Assembly: GCA_964419335.1 (NCBI GenBank)
Contig: CAYQOX010000093.1
Span: 1-6,886 of the forward strand
Source: CAYQOX01 sp964419335
GTDB taxonomy: Bacteria; Hinthialibacterota; Hinthialibacteria; Hinthialibacterales; Hinthialibacteraceae
DNA: 6,886 nt
Reading direction: 5' to 3'
The position numbers and the translations under genes are program-made. Numbering within the stretch: the first letter of the stretch is position 1; every line of letters begins with the position of its first letter. The notes beneath the pieces are model-generated. The model was not told where the DNA came from. It saw nothing but the letters and a program-made list of their open reading frames with translations, and made no database searches. Below, in pieces: positions 1 through 6,651 of this stretch.

Positions 1-18
1 TTGGTTCGATTCATGTAA

Positions 19-72
19 ATTGAAAATAACCATGGTTCTCACTTTAGAATCATGTTCTGTTTTCTTTTCAAT
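19..72. repeat. AT-rich nested inverted repeat upstream of trmB
   Basis: An 8-bp perfect inverted repeat, ATTGAAAA (19-26) and TTTTCAAT (65-72), encloses a 10-bp palindrome AACCATGGTT (28-37) and a short AGAA/TTCT hairpin (46-49 with 55-58). The 206 bases before trmB hold no convincing gene. On the minus strand a frame opens from an ATG at 33-31 and runs off the left edge, too short to judge. The fold could be a weak bidirectional terminator or chance in AT-rich DNA; it lacks a GC-rich stem followed by a T-run. Confidence 0.25.
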
Positions 73-206
73 GGATCAAAAAGTACTCAAATACAGGATA
101 AATCATTTAATCGTTTTGATGCGCGTCAACCATTCATAAATAGTATGACCTTTGTAAACTTTTAATCACTGAAAAATATGAATTGACATCATGAGGTATT
201 TCTCGC

Positions 207-875
207 ATGTGTGCTAAAACGGTTTATCGTTATACATTCGGGATGGATCGTTTTTTGATTTCTCCCGGCAGCATTGATGAGCAATTGGATTTTGTTTCGA
301 TCTTTGGAAATAACAAACCCGTGGAAGTGGAGATCGGCACGGGGAAAGGACGCTTCATCCTAGCGGAGTCCAAGCTACGTCCTGAAACGAATTTTTTAGG
401 GATAGAGCGATCCTTAAAATGGCTACGAATCGCTGTCCAAAGGGCAGCGAAAGACCCTCGCTCCAACCTGGCGTTTCTTTGCCTTGATGCTGATATGGTG
501 GTAAAGCTGCTTACTCCTCCACGCTGCATCACTGCGTATCATGTCTACTTCCCCGATCCATGGCCTAAAGACCGACATCATAAGCGGCGCCTGTTTAATC
601 CTCGTTTAATACAAAAACTTTCAGAAACGTTGATTGAAGAAGGGCGTTTGTATTTGAAAACCGATCATGAAGAATATTTCCACGATGCGTACGAACGCAT
701 TTTGTCTAGTGGATGGTTCCAATTGCTGGAGCAGAACCAAGCTCATGAAACGATAGAAGATATGAATGAGATTCCCTCAACGGCGACGCACTATGAGTTA
801 AAATTCCGCGAAGAAGCACGTCCAATTTTTATGGCCGAATACAAACCCGTACACGAAAAAAATGAGAGGAATTAG
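207..875 (+). CDS. trmB: tRNA (guanine-N7-)-methyltransferase TrmB
   Basis: This cytoplasmic enzyme transfers a methyl group from S-adenosylmethionine to N7 of G46 in the tRNA variable loop. The 222-residue length is normal for the bacterial family (B. subtilis TrmB is about 213). Visible motifs, in order, are the SAM-binding EIGTGKGRF (about residues 42-50), the acidic residues of LGIE (E67) and LDAD (D94), the family signature FPDPWPKDRHHKRR (about 115-128), KTDHEEYF (about 151-158), and the C-terminal substrate-binding THYE (194-197) followed by KFREEARPIFMAEY. The ATG at 207 is preceded by GAGG at 193-196 with 10-nt spacing; an in-frame ATG at 243 would still keep all motifs. The next gene starts 108 bp downstream. 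All signature residues are present, so I see no sign of decay. It is a housekeeping gene and says little about the CRISPR region. Confidence 0.95.
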   Translation: MCAKTVYRYTFGMDRFLISPGSIDEQLDFVSIFGNNKPVEVEIGTGKGRFILAESKLRPETNFLGIERSLKWLRIAVQRAAKDPRSNLAFLCLDADMVVKLLTPPRCITAYHVYFPDPWPKDRHHKRRLFNPRLIQKLSETLIEEGRLYLKTDHEEYFHDAYERILSSGWFQLLEQNQAHETIEDMNEIPSTATHYELKFREEARPIFMAEYKPVHEKNERN

Positions 876-983
876 AGCGCTACAATTCGATGGACGCCAA
901 AAATGAGGTAGTATGGTAAATATTCCAAAGGGCAAGTTCACATAAGTAAGAATAAGTTAGATTGAATAGAAACGTAATAGTTC

Positions 984-2357
984 ATGGATGAACGGGATCG
1001 GCAATTCTTCCAACCTCTTAAACATCGTTCCACCTCGCCATTGCAAATTCATATTCAAACTTGGCGATGGCTCCCCCCGTGGGGAACATGGAAGTGGATC
1101 ATTGCAATCTTTATATTAGCCTGGATCCCTCGACTTCTTTGGGCGTTGGCTGAGCACCCGCTTCCTTTTTCCGACATGGAAGATTATTACTTGTGTGCTG
1201 TTAATTTACTAAAAGGGAAATATTTAGCCCAAGAGGAAGATTTCTTAGCTTACCGGGCTCCCCTTTATCCGTTATTTATCGCCTCCTGCTTAAAACTTTT
1301 TTCGCAACCGATGTTGGGACTCCGGATCGTGCAATCGATTCTCGGGGCTGGTTCGGCGGTGATGGTGTATTTTCTTTTTCGTTATCTTTTACGTTCTTAT
1401 GAAATAGAGAAAGCGAATGGTCTATTACAACACAAACACTTGATCCCCTTTTTGGCCGCTTTGAGTTATTCTTGGCTGGGAAGCCAGATATTCTTTACGG
1501 GAGTACTTATGACCGAGTCCCTCTTTGTATTCCTTCTACTCCTTTGGATCAATTTGGGAATCCGATGTCATCCTCAAGGGTCTTATTTCTTATTATGTAT
1601 TTTTTCCTTATTGACCGGGATCATGTCCCTGCTTCGTCCTCTGGCCATGTTTTTTCTTCCCATTGTAGTTTTTAAAGTCCTCCAATCCGTCCCCCGTAAC
1701 CAATGGATGAAGCGCTTACCCCTTCCTATGCTAGCATGGATACTTCCGATTGTTCCCTGGACGCTTAGAAATGTGTTGGTTTTGGGTACTTTTGTGTTTA
1801 TCACGACCAATTCGGGGGTAAATTTTTTCTTAGGGCACAATCCAATGTTTAGCTATTATGATCGCGGGGCGAAAGAAACGGTACGGGAAGAGTTTCGCCG
1901 CAACTATGGCATCGATGAAGTGCGGGAAGACCGTTATTTATTCAATAAAGCCCTGGAGTATCTCCACCAACATCCGGAATCATTAATTACCCACAGTTTA
2001 TGGAAATTATACTTCCTTTATGTCTTAGAGAAAGAACCCTGGCCGTGGGAGGAATACGGAGAAGGACTTCGTTTTGCATGGGGAATCCAATGGCCGATAC
2101 TTATGTGGAATCCATTCCTGTTGTTGATGGCTCTAGCCGGAATCACCTATGCTTATATATTGCGAATGCGACATGGTATTTTGCTTTCCATTTTGTTATT
2201 ATATACACTCGCGTGTCTCGTGTTTTTTGCACGAACACGATTTCGGGTTCCTATTGAACCCTTGTTAATGATCTATGTTTGGCTAGGGCTTGTGTCGCTT
2301 GTAGATCGTATAATTTGGGGGTATCGTAGCATACGGAAAGGGAAGAATGCGCTATAG
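984..2357 (+). CDS. Polytopic membrane glycosyltransferase, GT-C fold (ArnT/PMT_2-like)
   Basis: A 457-residue inner-membrane protein with about 10 hydrophobic segments (near 36-56, 92-106, 112-136, 153-172, 176-193, 200-230, 246-262, 373-393, 399-415 and 424-445). Features seen that are typical of lipid-phosphate-sugar-dependent GT-C transferases are an acidic first outer loop after TM1 (SDMEDYY, 63-69, where the catalytic Asp is expected), the YRAPLYPLF motif (90-98), the WTLRN...TTNSGVNFFLGHNP stretch (259-287) common in family 39-like proteins, and the ARTRFRVPIEPLL motif (416-428) near the last helix. Such enzymes usually move a sugar from a polyprenyl-phosphate carrier to a lipid, glycan or protein on the outer side of the membrane; the actual substrate cannot be read here. 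The ATG at 984 has no clear Shine-Dalgarno sequence, yet the next in-frame Met (residue 65) would delete TM1 and the acidic loop. The C-terminal soluble domain is minimal. Confidence 0.8.
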   Translation: MDERDRQFFQPLKHRSTSPLQIHIQTWRWLPPWGTWKWIIAIFILAWIPRLLWALAEHPLPFSDMEDYYLCAVNLLKGKYLAQEEDFLAYRAPLYPLFIASCLKLFSQPMLGLRIVQSILGAGSAVMVYFLFRYLLRSYEIEKANGLLQHKHLIPFLAALSYSWLGSQIFFTGVLMTESLFVFLLLLWINLGIRCHPQGSYFLLCIFSLLTGIMSLLRPLAMFFLPIVVFKVLQSVPRNQWMKRLPLPMLAWILPIVPWTLRNVLVLGTFVFITTNSGVNFFLGHNPMFSYYDRGAKETVREEFRRNYGIDEVREDRYLFNKALEYLHQHPESLITHSLWKLYFLYVLEKEPWPWEEYGEGLRFAWGIQWPILMWNPFLLLMALAGITYAYILRMRHGILLSILLLYTLACLVFFARTRFRVPIEPLLMIYVWLGLVSLVDRIIWGYRSIRKGKNAL

Positions 2358-2358
2358 C

Positions 2359-2442
2359 GGTTGTTTTGTTATGAAACAGGCGAAAAGGGCAGGGTGAACT
2401 TTGCTTTTTCGCTTACAAAGTGTAGTGTAAATCAAAACAATC
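2359..2442 (+). other. Nested inverted repeats in the intergenic region / possible 5' UTR
   Basis: The 151-bp gap between the glycosyltransferase and the GrpE-like gene contains two nested pairings. The outer stem is GGTTGTTTTG (2359-2368) with CAAAACAATC (2433-2442), 10 bp including one G-U. The inner stem is GCGAAAAGG (2380-2388) with CTTTTTCGC (2404-2412), 9 bp including one G-U. No T-run follows the inner stem, so it is not a textbook terminator. It may be a weak terminator of the upstream gene, a leader structure of the downstream gene, or chance. Confidence 0.3.
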
Positions 2443-2508
2443 CCAATTAAAGCCCATCCTACCCCCTAATGTAAACCCAACAAGTATAACAACAGGGAGA
2501 ATGGCTTT

Positions 2509-3195
2509 ATGTCTTCTAATCCTCGTGACCTCTATGTACCCGCAGATTCATGGAAAACGATTGTTGATCTAGTTGCCCCCAACCCACGTGGGATGGATCC
2601 CGCCTTTGTTAAAGCGCTGGAACAATTCCAGAATTACGCCCAAACCATTTCCGGCGATATAGGAGAAGCCATTCAGCGCTGCCACGACCACTTAGAGCGA
2701 TTTTTAAGCGCCGCCCAAGAGACCATCAATGCAGAATGCGGTGATCACCCCGAACGACTCGGTAGACCCAAAGAAGTGCCTTATGGGCAAGAAACACTGA
2801 TGTTCCAAATATTTAACTACCGGGGGAAAGACACGATCAGTATTCGTGAAGACCGACTCGCTTTACTCATGTCTCAATATGAACTTTTCAAAGAGACAAT
2901 GAAGTACATGGAAAAACAAGTAGAAGAAGGCGATTTGGGAATATTGAAAAACAGTTTTATTTTTATTCAAAAACCCCTTCAGCAAGCCGCCGAATTAATG
3001 GATAAAGCCATCGAAACGATGCCGCTGGAAAAAACAACGCTCATAGGTGAGACCCCTAATCCCCATTACGTACATGTGGCAGGAAGCGAACCGTCCGATA
3101 CAGTAGAAAAAGGGAAAATATGTCGTATATTAAAACCGGGGTACGCATTTGATGGCCGTGAGATTCAAGAAGGAGTTGTCATTGTTGCAGAATAA
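2509..3195 (+). CDS. GrpE-like protein (DnaK nucleotide exchange factor family, divergent)
   Basis: A 228-residue soluble protein without signal peptide or membrane segment. The last 50 residues (about 180-228) follow the GrpE beta-domain pattern: GE.PNP..H..V, PSD.VEKGKICRILKPGY, then DGREI...VVIV. Compare the family consensus GE.FDP..HEAV...PS..V..GTV..V...GY...GRVLRPA.V.V. The preceding part is predicted mostly helical (about 30-75 and 112-172), as in the GrpE coiled coil and helical bundle. GrpE opens the DnaK nucleotide cleft so that ADP leaves, which resets the chaperone cycle. Deviations are clear: the usual FDP..HEA and RVLRPA cores are altered, and residues 78-110 form an insert-like, Pro/Gly-containing stretch. 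No dnaK or dnaJ is adjacent. GGGAG at 2495-2499 lies 9 nt before the ATG and supports this start. It may be a paralogue with a dedicated Hsp70 partner. Family call from C-terminal pattern; function inferred. Confidence 0.65.
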   Translation: MSSNPRDLYVPADSWKTIVDLVAPNPRGMDPAFVKALEQFQNYAQTISGDIGEAIQRCHDHLERFLSAAQETINAECGDHPERLGRPKEVPYGQETLMFQIFNYRGKDTISIREDRLALLMSQYELFKETMKYMEKQVEEGDLGILKNSFIFIQKPLQQAAELMDKAIETMPLEKTTLIGETPNPHYVHVAGSEPSDTVEKGKICRILKPGYAFDGREIQEGVVIVAE

Positions 3196-3223
3196 AAATG
3201 AATCAAACTTTCCGTGGATTTTT

Positions 3224-3253
3224 TTGAAACGTTCTATTTATAAATGATACAAT
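3224..3253 (+). promoter_or_regulatory. Sigma70-type promoter with extended -10
   Basis: TTGAAA (3224-3229) is followed after 18 bp by TACAAT (3248-3253), with a TG one base upstream (3245-3246) forming an extended -10. It lies 41 bp before the TIM-barrel start codon and suggests that this gene is transcribed separately from the GrpE-like gene. Confidence 0.5.
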
Positions 3254-3293
3254 GATCACTATAATGACCTTGAATTAATAGGAGAGAATAATT

Positions 3294-4271
3294 ATGGGAA
3301 TGAAATCATCGAACCAGAATCAATCACATTGGAGCCGTCGGAGTATATTAGCTCTTGGTTCATGCTCGCTTGCGGCCACCCTAGGTGGGGTCCGAACGAC
3401 TCAGGCGGCTGAAGAAAAAAAGCAATCTGAGATCGTAACTCCCCCAACCGGTAAACGCATACTTTTGTCGTGTAAATTAGGGATGATCACTAAAAAACAA
3501 AACGACAAAGAACTCTCGATTGCAGAACGACTTCAATTGGCAGCCGAAGCGGGTTTCGATGGAGTGGATTTTGACGAAGCCGGTAATTTTACCCCGATAC
3601 AAGCTCGCAAGGCCGTGTATGACTCTGGCGTTTTTGTGCATAACGCCATCAACCATGCCCATTGGTCTAAACGCTTGACCAGCCCCAAGAAGGAAGAACG
3701 TGAAGAAGGTCGTGCCAACATCGAACATTGCATCCGTGTTTCCCATGCAGCCGGGGGAAGCGGGGTGCTAATCGTGGTTGGCCGAGGCGCAGATGGATCG
3801 GATGATGAGATCGAACAACGGGCCTATGATGAAATCCAAAAGATTCTTCCTCTCGCGGCTTCTTTGGGACAGATGATCCTGGTTGAAAATGTTTGGAATC
3901 AAATGATGTACGATCACGAAGGCCCTGCCGACCAAAGTGCTGATCGTTTTGTCGCGTTCATCGACCGTTTTCAAAGCCCCTGGGTGGGTATGTATTATGA
4001 TATTGGTAATCATTGGAAGTATGGTCACCCGGATGAGTGGATACGTACTTTCGGGCATCGGTGTGTCAAACTGGATGTTAAAGGGTTCAGCCGTGAACAA
4101 GATAAATTCGTTGATATCACAAGCCCCGATGATGATCTTCCTTGGGAGAAGGTACGTAAAGCCCTCGATGAGATCGGCTTTGCAGGTTGGGCTACGGCGG
4201 AAGTTGGCGGCGGAGGCTTAGATCGATTAAAACAAGTACGTAAACAAATGGAAGAAGCGTTTGGATTATAA
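3294..4271 (+). CDS. Tat-exported sugar isomerase/epimerase-like TIM-barrel protein
   Basis: A 325-residue protein of the xylose-isomerase-like TIM-barrel superfamily (AP_endonuc_2). Residues 1-39 form a twin-arginine signal: WSRRSIL with R15-R16, a hydrophobic stretch around 18-31, and a likely cleavage after TQA (residue 38), so the mature enzyme should act outside the cytoplasm after folding, perhaps with its metal bound. Barrel landmarks are AGFDGVDFDEAG (86-97), ILVENVWN (195-202, E198), YYDIGNHWKYG (234-244, D236), VKLDVKGF (258-265) and TAEVGGGG (301-308, E303). E198, D236 and E303 match the expected divalent-metal ligands; the position usually held by His in a HIKD-type motif appears to be D261. 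Relatives include UlaE-like epimerases and hydroxypyruvate isomerases, but the substrate is unknown. GGAGAG (3281-3286) lies 7 nt before the ATG. Tat-exported members are very common in planctomycetes. The gene directly precedes the CRISPR module and has no evident link with it. Confidence 0.85.
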   Translation: MGMKSSNQNQSHWSRRSILALGSCSLAATLGGVRTTQAAEEKKQSEIVTPPTGKRILLSCKLGMITKKQNDKELSIAERLQLAAEAGFDGVDFDEAGNFTPIQARKAVYDSGVFVHNAINHAHWSKRLTSPKKEEREEGRANIEHCIRVSHAAGGSGVLIVVGRGADGSDDEIEQRAYDEIQKILPLAASLGQMILVENVWNQMMYDHEGPADQSADRFVAFIDRFQSPWVGMYYDIGNHWKYGHPDEWIRTFGHRCVKLDVKGFSREQDKFVDITSPDDDLPWEKVRKALDEIGFAGWATAEVGGGGLDRLKQVRKQMEEAFGL

Positions 4272-4281
4272 GCGCTTCATA

Positions 4282-4298
4282 GTTTGTTTTCAACAAAC
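4282..4298. terminator. Short hairpin after the TIM-barrel gene (weak terminator candidate)
   Basis: GTTTGTT (4282-4288) and AACAAAC (4292-4298) form a perfect 7-bp stem with a 3-nt loop, 10 bp after the stop codon. The stem is AT-rich and no T-run follows, so termination efficiency is doubtful. It would separate the TIM-barrel gene from the cas unit. Confidence 0.3.
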
Positions 4299-4317
4299 AT
4301 AATTCGTGGGTTATAAT
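4289..4317 (+). promoter_or_regulatory. Putative promoter of the cas4-cas1-cas2 unit
   Basis: A perfect TATAAT (4312-4317) sits 17 bp after a poor -35 (TTCAAC, 4289-4294). It lies in the 202-bp non-coding stretch before the preferred cas start. The sequence GGGTTATAAT (4308-4317) occurs again at the array promoter (6642-6651). The candidate -35 overlaps the hairpin at 4282-4298. A transcript from here would have a 5' leader of about 150 nt. Confidence 0.45.
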
Positions 4318-4459
4318 GGAACTGATTTTTTTGTTATGACCTGCATCTATTGGTTGTTTTAAAAGCAGTATAAATAGAAAGGGTTGAGTTTAACCATAAT
4401 ACCATCTTAAAAAATGGAAAATATGAATCGGGTTGTGGGATATTCTTTTTTTTACAAAG

Positions 4460-4465
4460 AAGGAG
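4460..4465 (+). promoter_or_regulatory. Ribosome binding site that fixes the cas4-cas1 start
   Basis: AAGGAG at 4460-4465 lies 8 nt before the ATG at 4474. The upstream in-frame ATGs at 4414 and 4423 have no purine-rich site before them, and the 20 extra residues they would add do not resemble the start of Cas4. The ATG at 4474 is therefore preferred. Confidence 0.75.
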
Positions 4466-4473
4466 ATGATCTC

Positions 4474-6195
4474 ATGACCCAAACTCAACCTCTATCCACT
4501 CCCTCAACACTCCACACACCCGATCTTATCCCAGTCCGTATGCTGAATGAATTCACCTATTGCCCCCGCCTGTGTTTTCTTGAATGGATTGAACAGGAAT
4601 GGGATGATAATGCCTTCACCTTAGAAGGGAAATACCATCATCGGCGGGTGGATCAAGATCAGGGTGAACTCCCTGAAGCAGAAACTTTGGAATTAGAAAC
4701 CGAACTCAAGGGAAAAGCCCGTTCCGTCGAAATGGCCTCCCACCGGCTAGGGTTAATCACCAAGATGGATTTGCTTGAATATGAGACCGGCCACATGATC
4801 CCCATTGAATACAAGCGCGGCAAAGCCCCCGAGAATGAGCTCAAAGCATGGGAACCCGAACGGGTACAATTATGCGCTCAAGCCTTGATTCTACGCGACA
4901 ATGGCTATTTGTGTCATACCGGAATTATATATTACGCGGGGTCACACAAACGCGTGACGATTACAATTTCCGAAGAATTGATTGAATTGACCCATGAACG
5001 AATCGAACAACTTAAAACCATGTGTGCCAAGAATGAAAAGCCTCTACCCCTTGAAGATAGTCCGAAATGTCCTAACTGCTCGCTGGTGGGCATATGTCTT
5101 CCTGATGAAACACTCTACGATCTTGCGCATCCCAATCAACCAGCCCAAGTTGACACCGTTCGCCGGCTCATACCAGCCCGCGATGACGCGATTGCTTTAT
5201 ATGTACAAGAGCAAGGGGCTTATATCCGTAAACAAAATGAAAACATCAAAGTAACCAAACAACGAGACACAGTGGCGAATGCGAAACTCATCGAATTGTC
5301 TCATGTATGCCTTTTTGGGAATGTACAAATCTCGACTCAAACAATCCAAGAGTTTTTTAAGCGGAATATCCCTTTGGTTTATTTCAGCTATGGTGGATGG
5401 TTTTTGGGTATGTTACAGGGAATCCCCCATAAAAATGTGGCTTTACGTCAATGCCAATATCATTGTGCAGAATCTCCTTCCATCTGCCTGGAATTGGCCA
5501 AGCAATTTGTAAAAAGCAAAATTTTAAATTGCAGAACATTGTTACGAAGAAATAGTAAGCATGAGTGTAATGGGGCTTTGACTGAATTAAGTCATATTGA
5601 AAAACAAGTTGATCGCGCTGAAAATCTGGAGACTTTGCTTGGATGTGAAGGCAATGCAGGTCGGATCTATTTTCAATATTTTTCTTCAATGATAAAAAAC
5701 AATTCAGAAACGGATGAATCCCTTCATTTTGATTTTACGACGCGAAATCGTCGTCCACCTCGTGATCCTATTAATGCCCTCTTATCCTTTGCCTATTCAA
5801 TGTTAACCAAAGATTGGACCCTTATACTTTGGATTGTTGGTTTTGATCCATTTTTGGGATTTTATCACCAACCACGCTATGGACGTCCTGCGTTGGCCTT
5901 GGATATGATGGAACCATTTCGACCTTTGATAGCTGATTCAGTCGTATTGACTTGCATCAATAATGGTATCATTACTCCAAAAGAATTTGTCCAACGTGGA
6001 AGTTCCGTGGCTTTGAATCCTGAAGGACGAAAACGCTTTTTGGCTGCCTATGAAAGGCGGATGGATCAACTTATCACGCATCCGATATTCAACTATCGCA
6101 TTAGTTATCGGAGGGTGCTTGAAGTGCAGGCTCGCTTATTAGGACGCTATTTAACAGGGGAAATAAAAGAAACACCAGAATTTATTACGAGGTGA
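4474..6195 (+). CDS. cas4-cas1: CRISPR-associated Cas4-Cas1 fusion protein
   Basis: A 573-residue fusion. The Cas4 half (about 1-215) is a RecB-like nuclease with an iron-sulfur cluster: first cysteine in FTYCPRLC (C30), HH (55-56), KMD (D99), IEYKRGK (E112, K114), QLCAQ (Q132) and the C-terminal set C199, C202 and C208 (CPNCSLVGIC). The Cas1 half (about 230-573) is the spacer integrase, with metal ligands E392 (CEGNAGR), H465 (YHQPRYG), and D477 and E480 (LDMMEPFRP). All expected catalytic residues are present, so both activities should be intact. In studied systems the fused Cas4 selects and trims PAM-bearing prespacers and Cas1-Cas2 integrates them at the leader-proximal repeat. Such fusions are known mainly from types I-G (old I-U) and V-B. 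The stop overlaps the cas2 translation signal. GC is about 49% at 4621-4800 but about 34% at 5521-5700 (counted by eye). An upstream ATG at 4414 would give 593 residues but lacks a ribosome binding site. Confidence 0.95.
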   Translation: MTQTQPLSTPSTLHTPDLIPVRMLNEFTYCPRLCFLEWIEQEWDDNAFTLEGKYHHRRVDQDQGELPEAETLELETELKGKARSVEMASHRLGLITKMDLLEYETGHMIPIEYKRGKAPENELKAWEPERVQLCAQALILRDNGYLCHTGIIYYAGSHKRVTITISEELIELTHERIEQLKTMCAKNEKPLPLEDSPKCPNCSLVGICLPDETLYDLAHPNQPAQVDTVRRLIPARDDAIALYVQEQGAYIRKQNENIKVTKQRDTVANAKLIELSHVCLFGNVQISTQTIQEFFKRNIPLVYFSYGGWFLGMLQGIPHKNVALRQCQYHCAESPSICLELAKQFVKSKILNCRTLLRRNSKHECNGALTELSHIEKQVDRAENLETLLGCEGNAGRIYFQYFSSMIKNNSETDESLHFDFTTRNRRPPRDPINALLSFAYSMLTKDWTLILWIVGFDPFLGFYHQPRYGRPALALDMMEPFRPLIADSVVLTCINNGIITPKEFVQRGSSVALNPEGRKRFLAAYERRMDQLITHPIFNYRISYRRVLEVQARLLGRYLTGEIKETPEFITR

Positions 6196-6197
6196 TC
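6189..6197 (+). promoter_or_regulatory. Ribosome binding site coupling cas2 to cas4-cas1
   Basis: GAGGTGATC (6189-6197) matches the complement of the 16S rRNA 3' end and includes the TGA stop (6193-6195) of the upstream gene. GAGG stands 5 nt before the ATG at 6198. The GTG at 6192 lies within this site and is a less likely start. The layout points to translational coupling. Confidence 0.7.
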
Positions 6198-6488
6198 ATG
6201 CGTACTTTATATATCGTAACCTATGACATATGCGATGCAAAACGGCTGCAAAAAGTATTTAAAACGATGCGCGGCTTTGGTGATCATTTGCAACTTTCAG
6301 TATTTCGATGTGATCTATCATCTAAAGAGAAACAACAAATGATCATGAAACTGGATACTCTTTTACATCATGAAGAGGATCAGGTATTAATTTTTCCATT
6401 GGGACCGGCAGGAGGAGAAAAAGAAGAGGGTGTAGAATCTTTAGGGAAACCGTATGAACCTCAAGAACGATGTGCTATTATTGTTTAA
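6198..6488 (+). CDS. cas2: CRISPR-associated endoribonuclease-fold protein Cas2
   Basis: A 96-residue ferredoxin-fold protein of normal Cas2 length. It opens with the canonical MRTLYIVTYDI, which puts the conserved aspartate at D10 of the first beta strand. FKTMRGFGDHLQLSVFRCDLS (about 22-42) fits the helix, the turn with its glycine, and the second strand; DQVLIFPLG (about 62-70) fits the next strand. Cas2 dimers bridge two Cas1 dimers and hold the prespacer during integration; nuclease activity is not needed for that in the systems tested. The ATG at 6198 is preferred over the GTG at 6192 because a strong ribosome binding site lies just before it and the product then begins at the usual residue. 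It begins 2 nt after the cas4-cas1 stop and is followed by the leader and array. Confidence 0.95.
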   Translation: MRTLYIVTYDICDAKRLQKVFKTMRGFGDHLQLSVFRCDLSSKEKQQMIMKLDTLLHHEEDQVLIFPLGPAGGEKEEGVESLGKPYEPQERCAIIV

Positions 6489-6513
6489 AGAAGTCTATTT
6501 TTTTCATTTTCGT

Positions 6514-6558
6514 GATCGAGAGCGAAGGCTGTAGCAACATCCCAAGGGGTGCTCGATC
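6514..6558 (+). other. Three-way-junction inverted-repeat structure in the leader
   Basis: GATCGAG (6514-6520) pairs perfectly with CTCGATC (6552-6558). Inside it, AGC/GCT (6521-6523 with 6528-6530) forms a small arm directly abutting the closing stem, and CATCC/GGGTG-type pairing (6538-6542 with 6547-6551, one T-G) forms a second arm that abuts the other strand of the closing stem. Seven unpaired bases (6531-6537) separate the arms. It could be an RNA structure at the 3' end of the cas mRNA or a DNA element for integration. The arms are short, so chance is not excluded. Confidence 0.35.
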
Positions 6559-6645
6559 CTTGATAATAAAGGACTTAGGAGCCATATGAAAATTACAGCA
6601 ATTTTAATATGGACGATTTATACTAGCCTCTCTCGAAAAAAGGGT

Positions 6646-6651
6646 TATAAT
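6646..6651 (+). promoter_or_regulatory. Putative -10 box of the pre-crRNA promoter
   Basis: A perfect TATAAT lies 32 bp before the first repeat, within GGGTTATAAT (6642-6651), the same 10-mer as in the cas promoter. It is flanked by TCTCTC (6629-6634) and GAGAGA (6654-6659), an inverted pair. No good -35 is seen at 16-18 bp. Transcription would begin about 20-25 bp before the first repeat, reading the repeats in the + direction. Confidence 0.45.

Noticed and set aside
1..33. Minus-strand frame from an ATG at 33-31 running off the left edge
   Set aside because: Only 11 codons are visible and no good ribosome binding site precedes it, so a divergent gene cannot be claimed.
116..182. Possible trmB promoter elements (TTGATG at 116, TTGTAA at 152)
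   Set aside because: No acceptable -10 box at 16-18 bp spacing; matches are as expected by chance in AT-rich DNA.
230..532. Minus-strand open frame inside trmB
   Set aside because: It is antisense to a gene whose motifs are fully conserved and has no recognisable product.
3196..3225. Possible terminator before the T-run at 3218-3225
   Set aside because: The only pairing before the T-run is a 4-bp AATC/GATT stem, too weak to call.
4414..4473. Longer cas4-cas1 start at 4414
   Set aside because: No ribosome binding site before it, and AAGGAG 8 nt before the ATG at 4474 clearly fits better.
5384..5689. Minus-strand frame inside the Cas1 half
   Set aside because: It is a shadow of the well-conserved Cas1 coding frame with no recognisable product.
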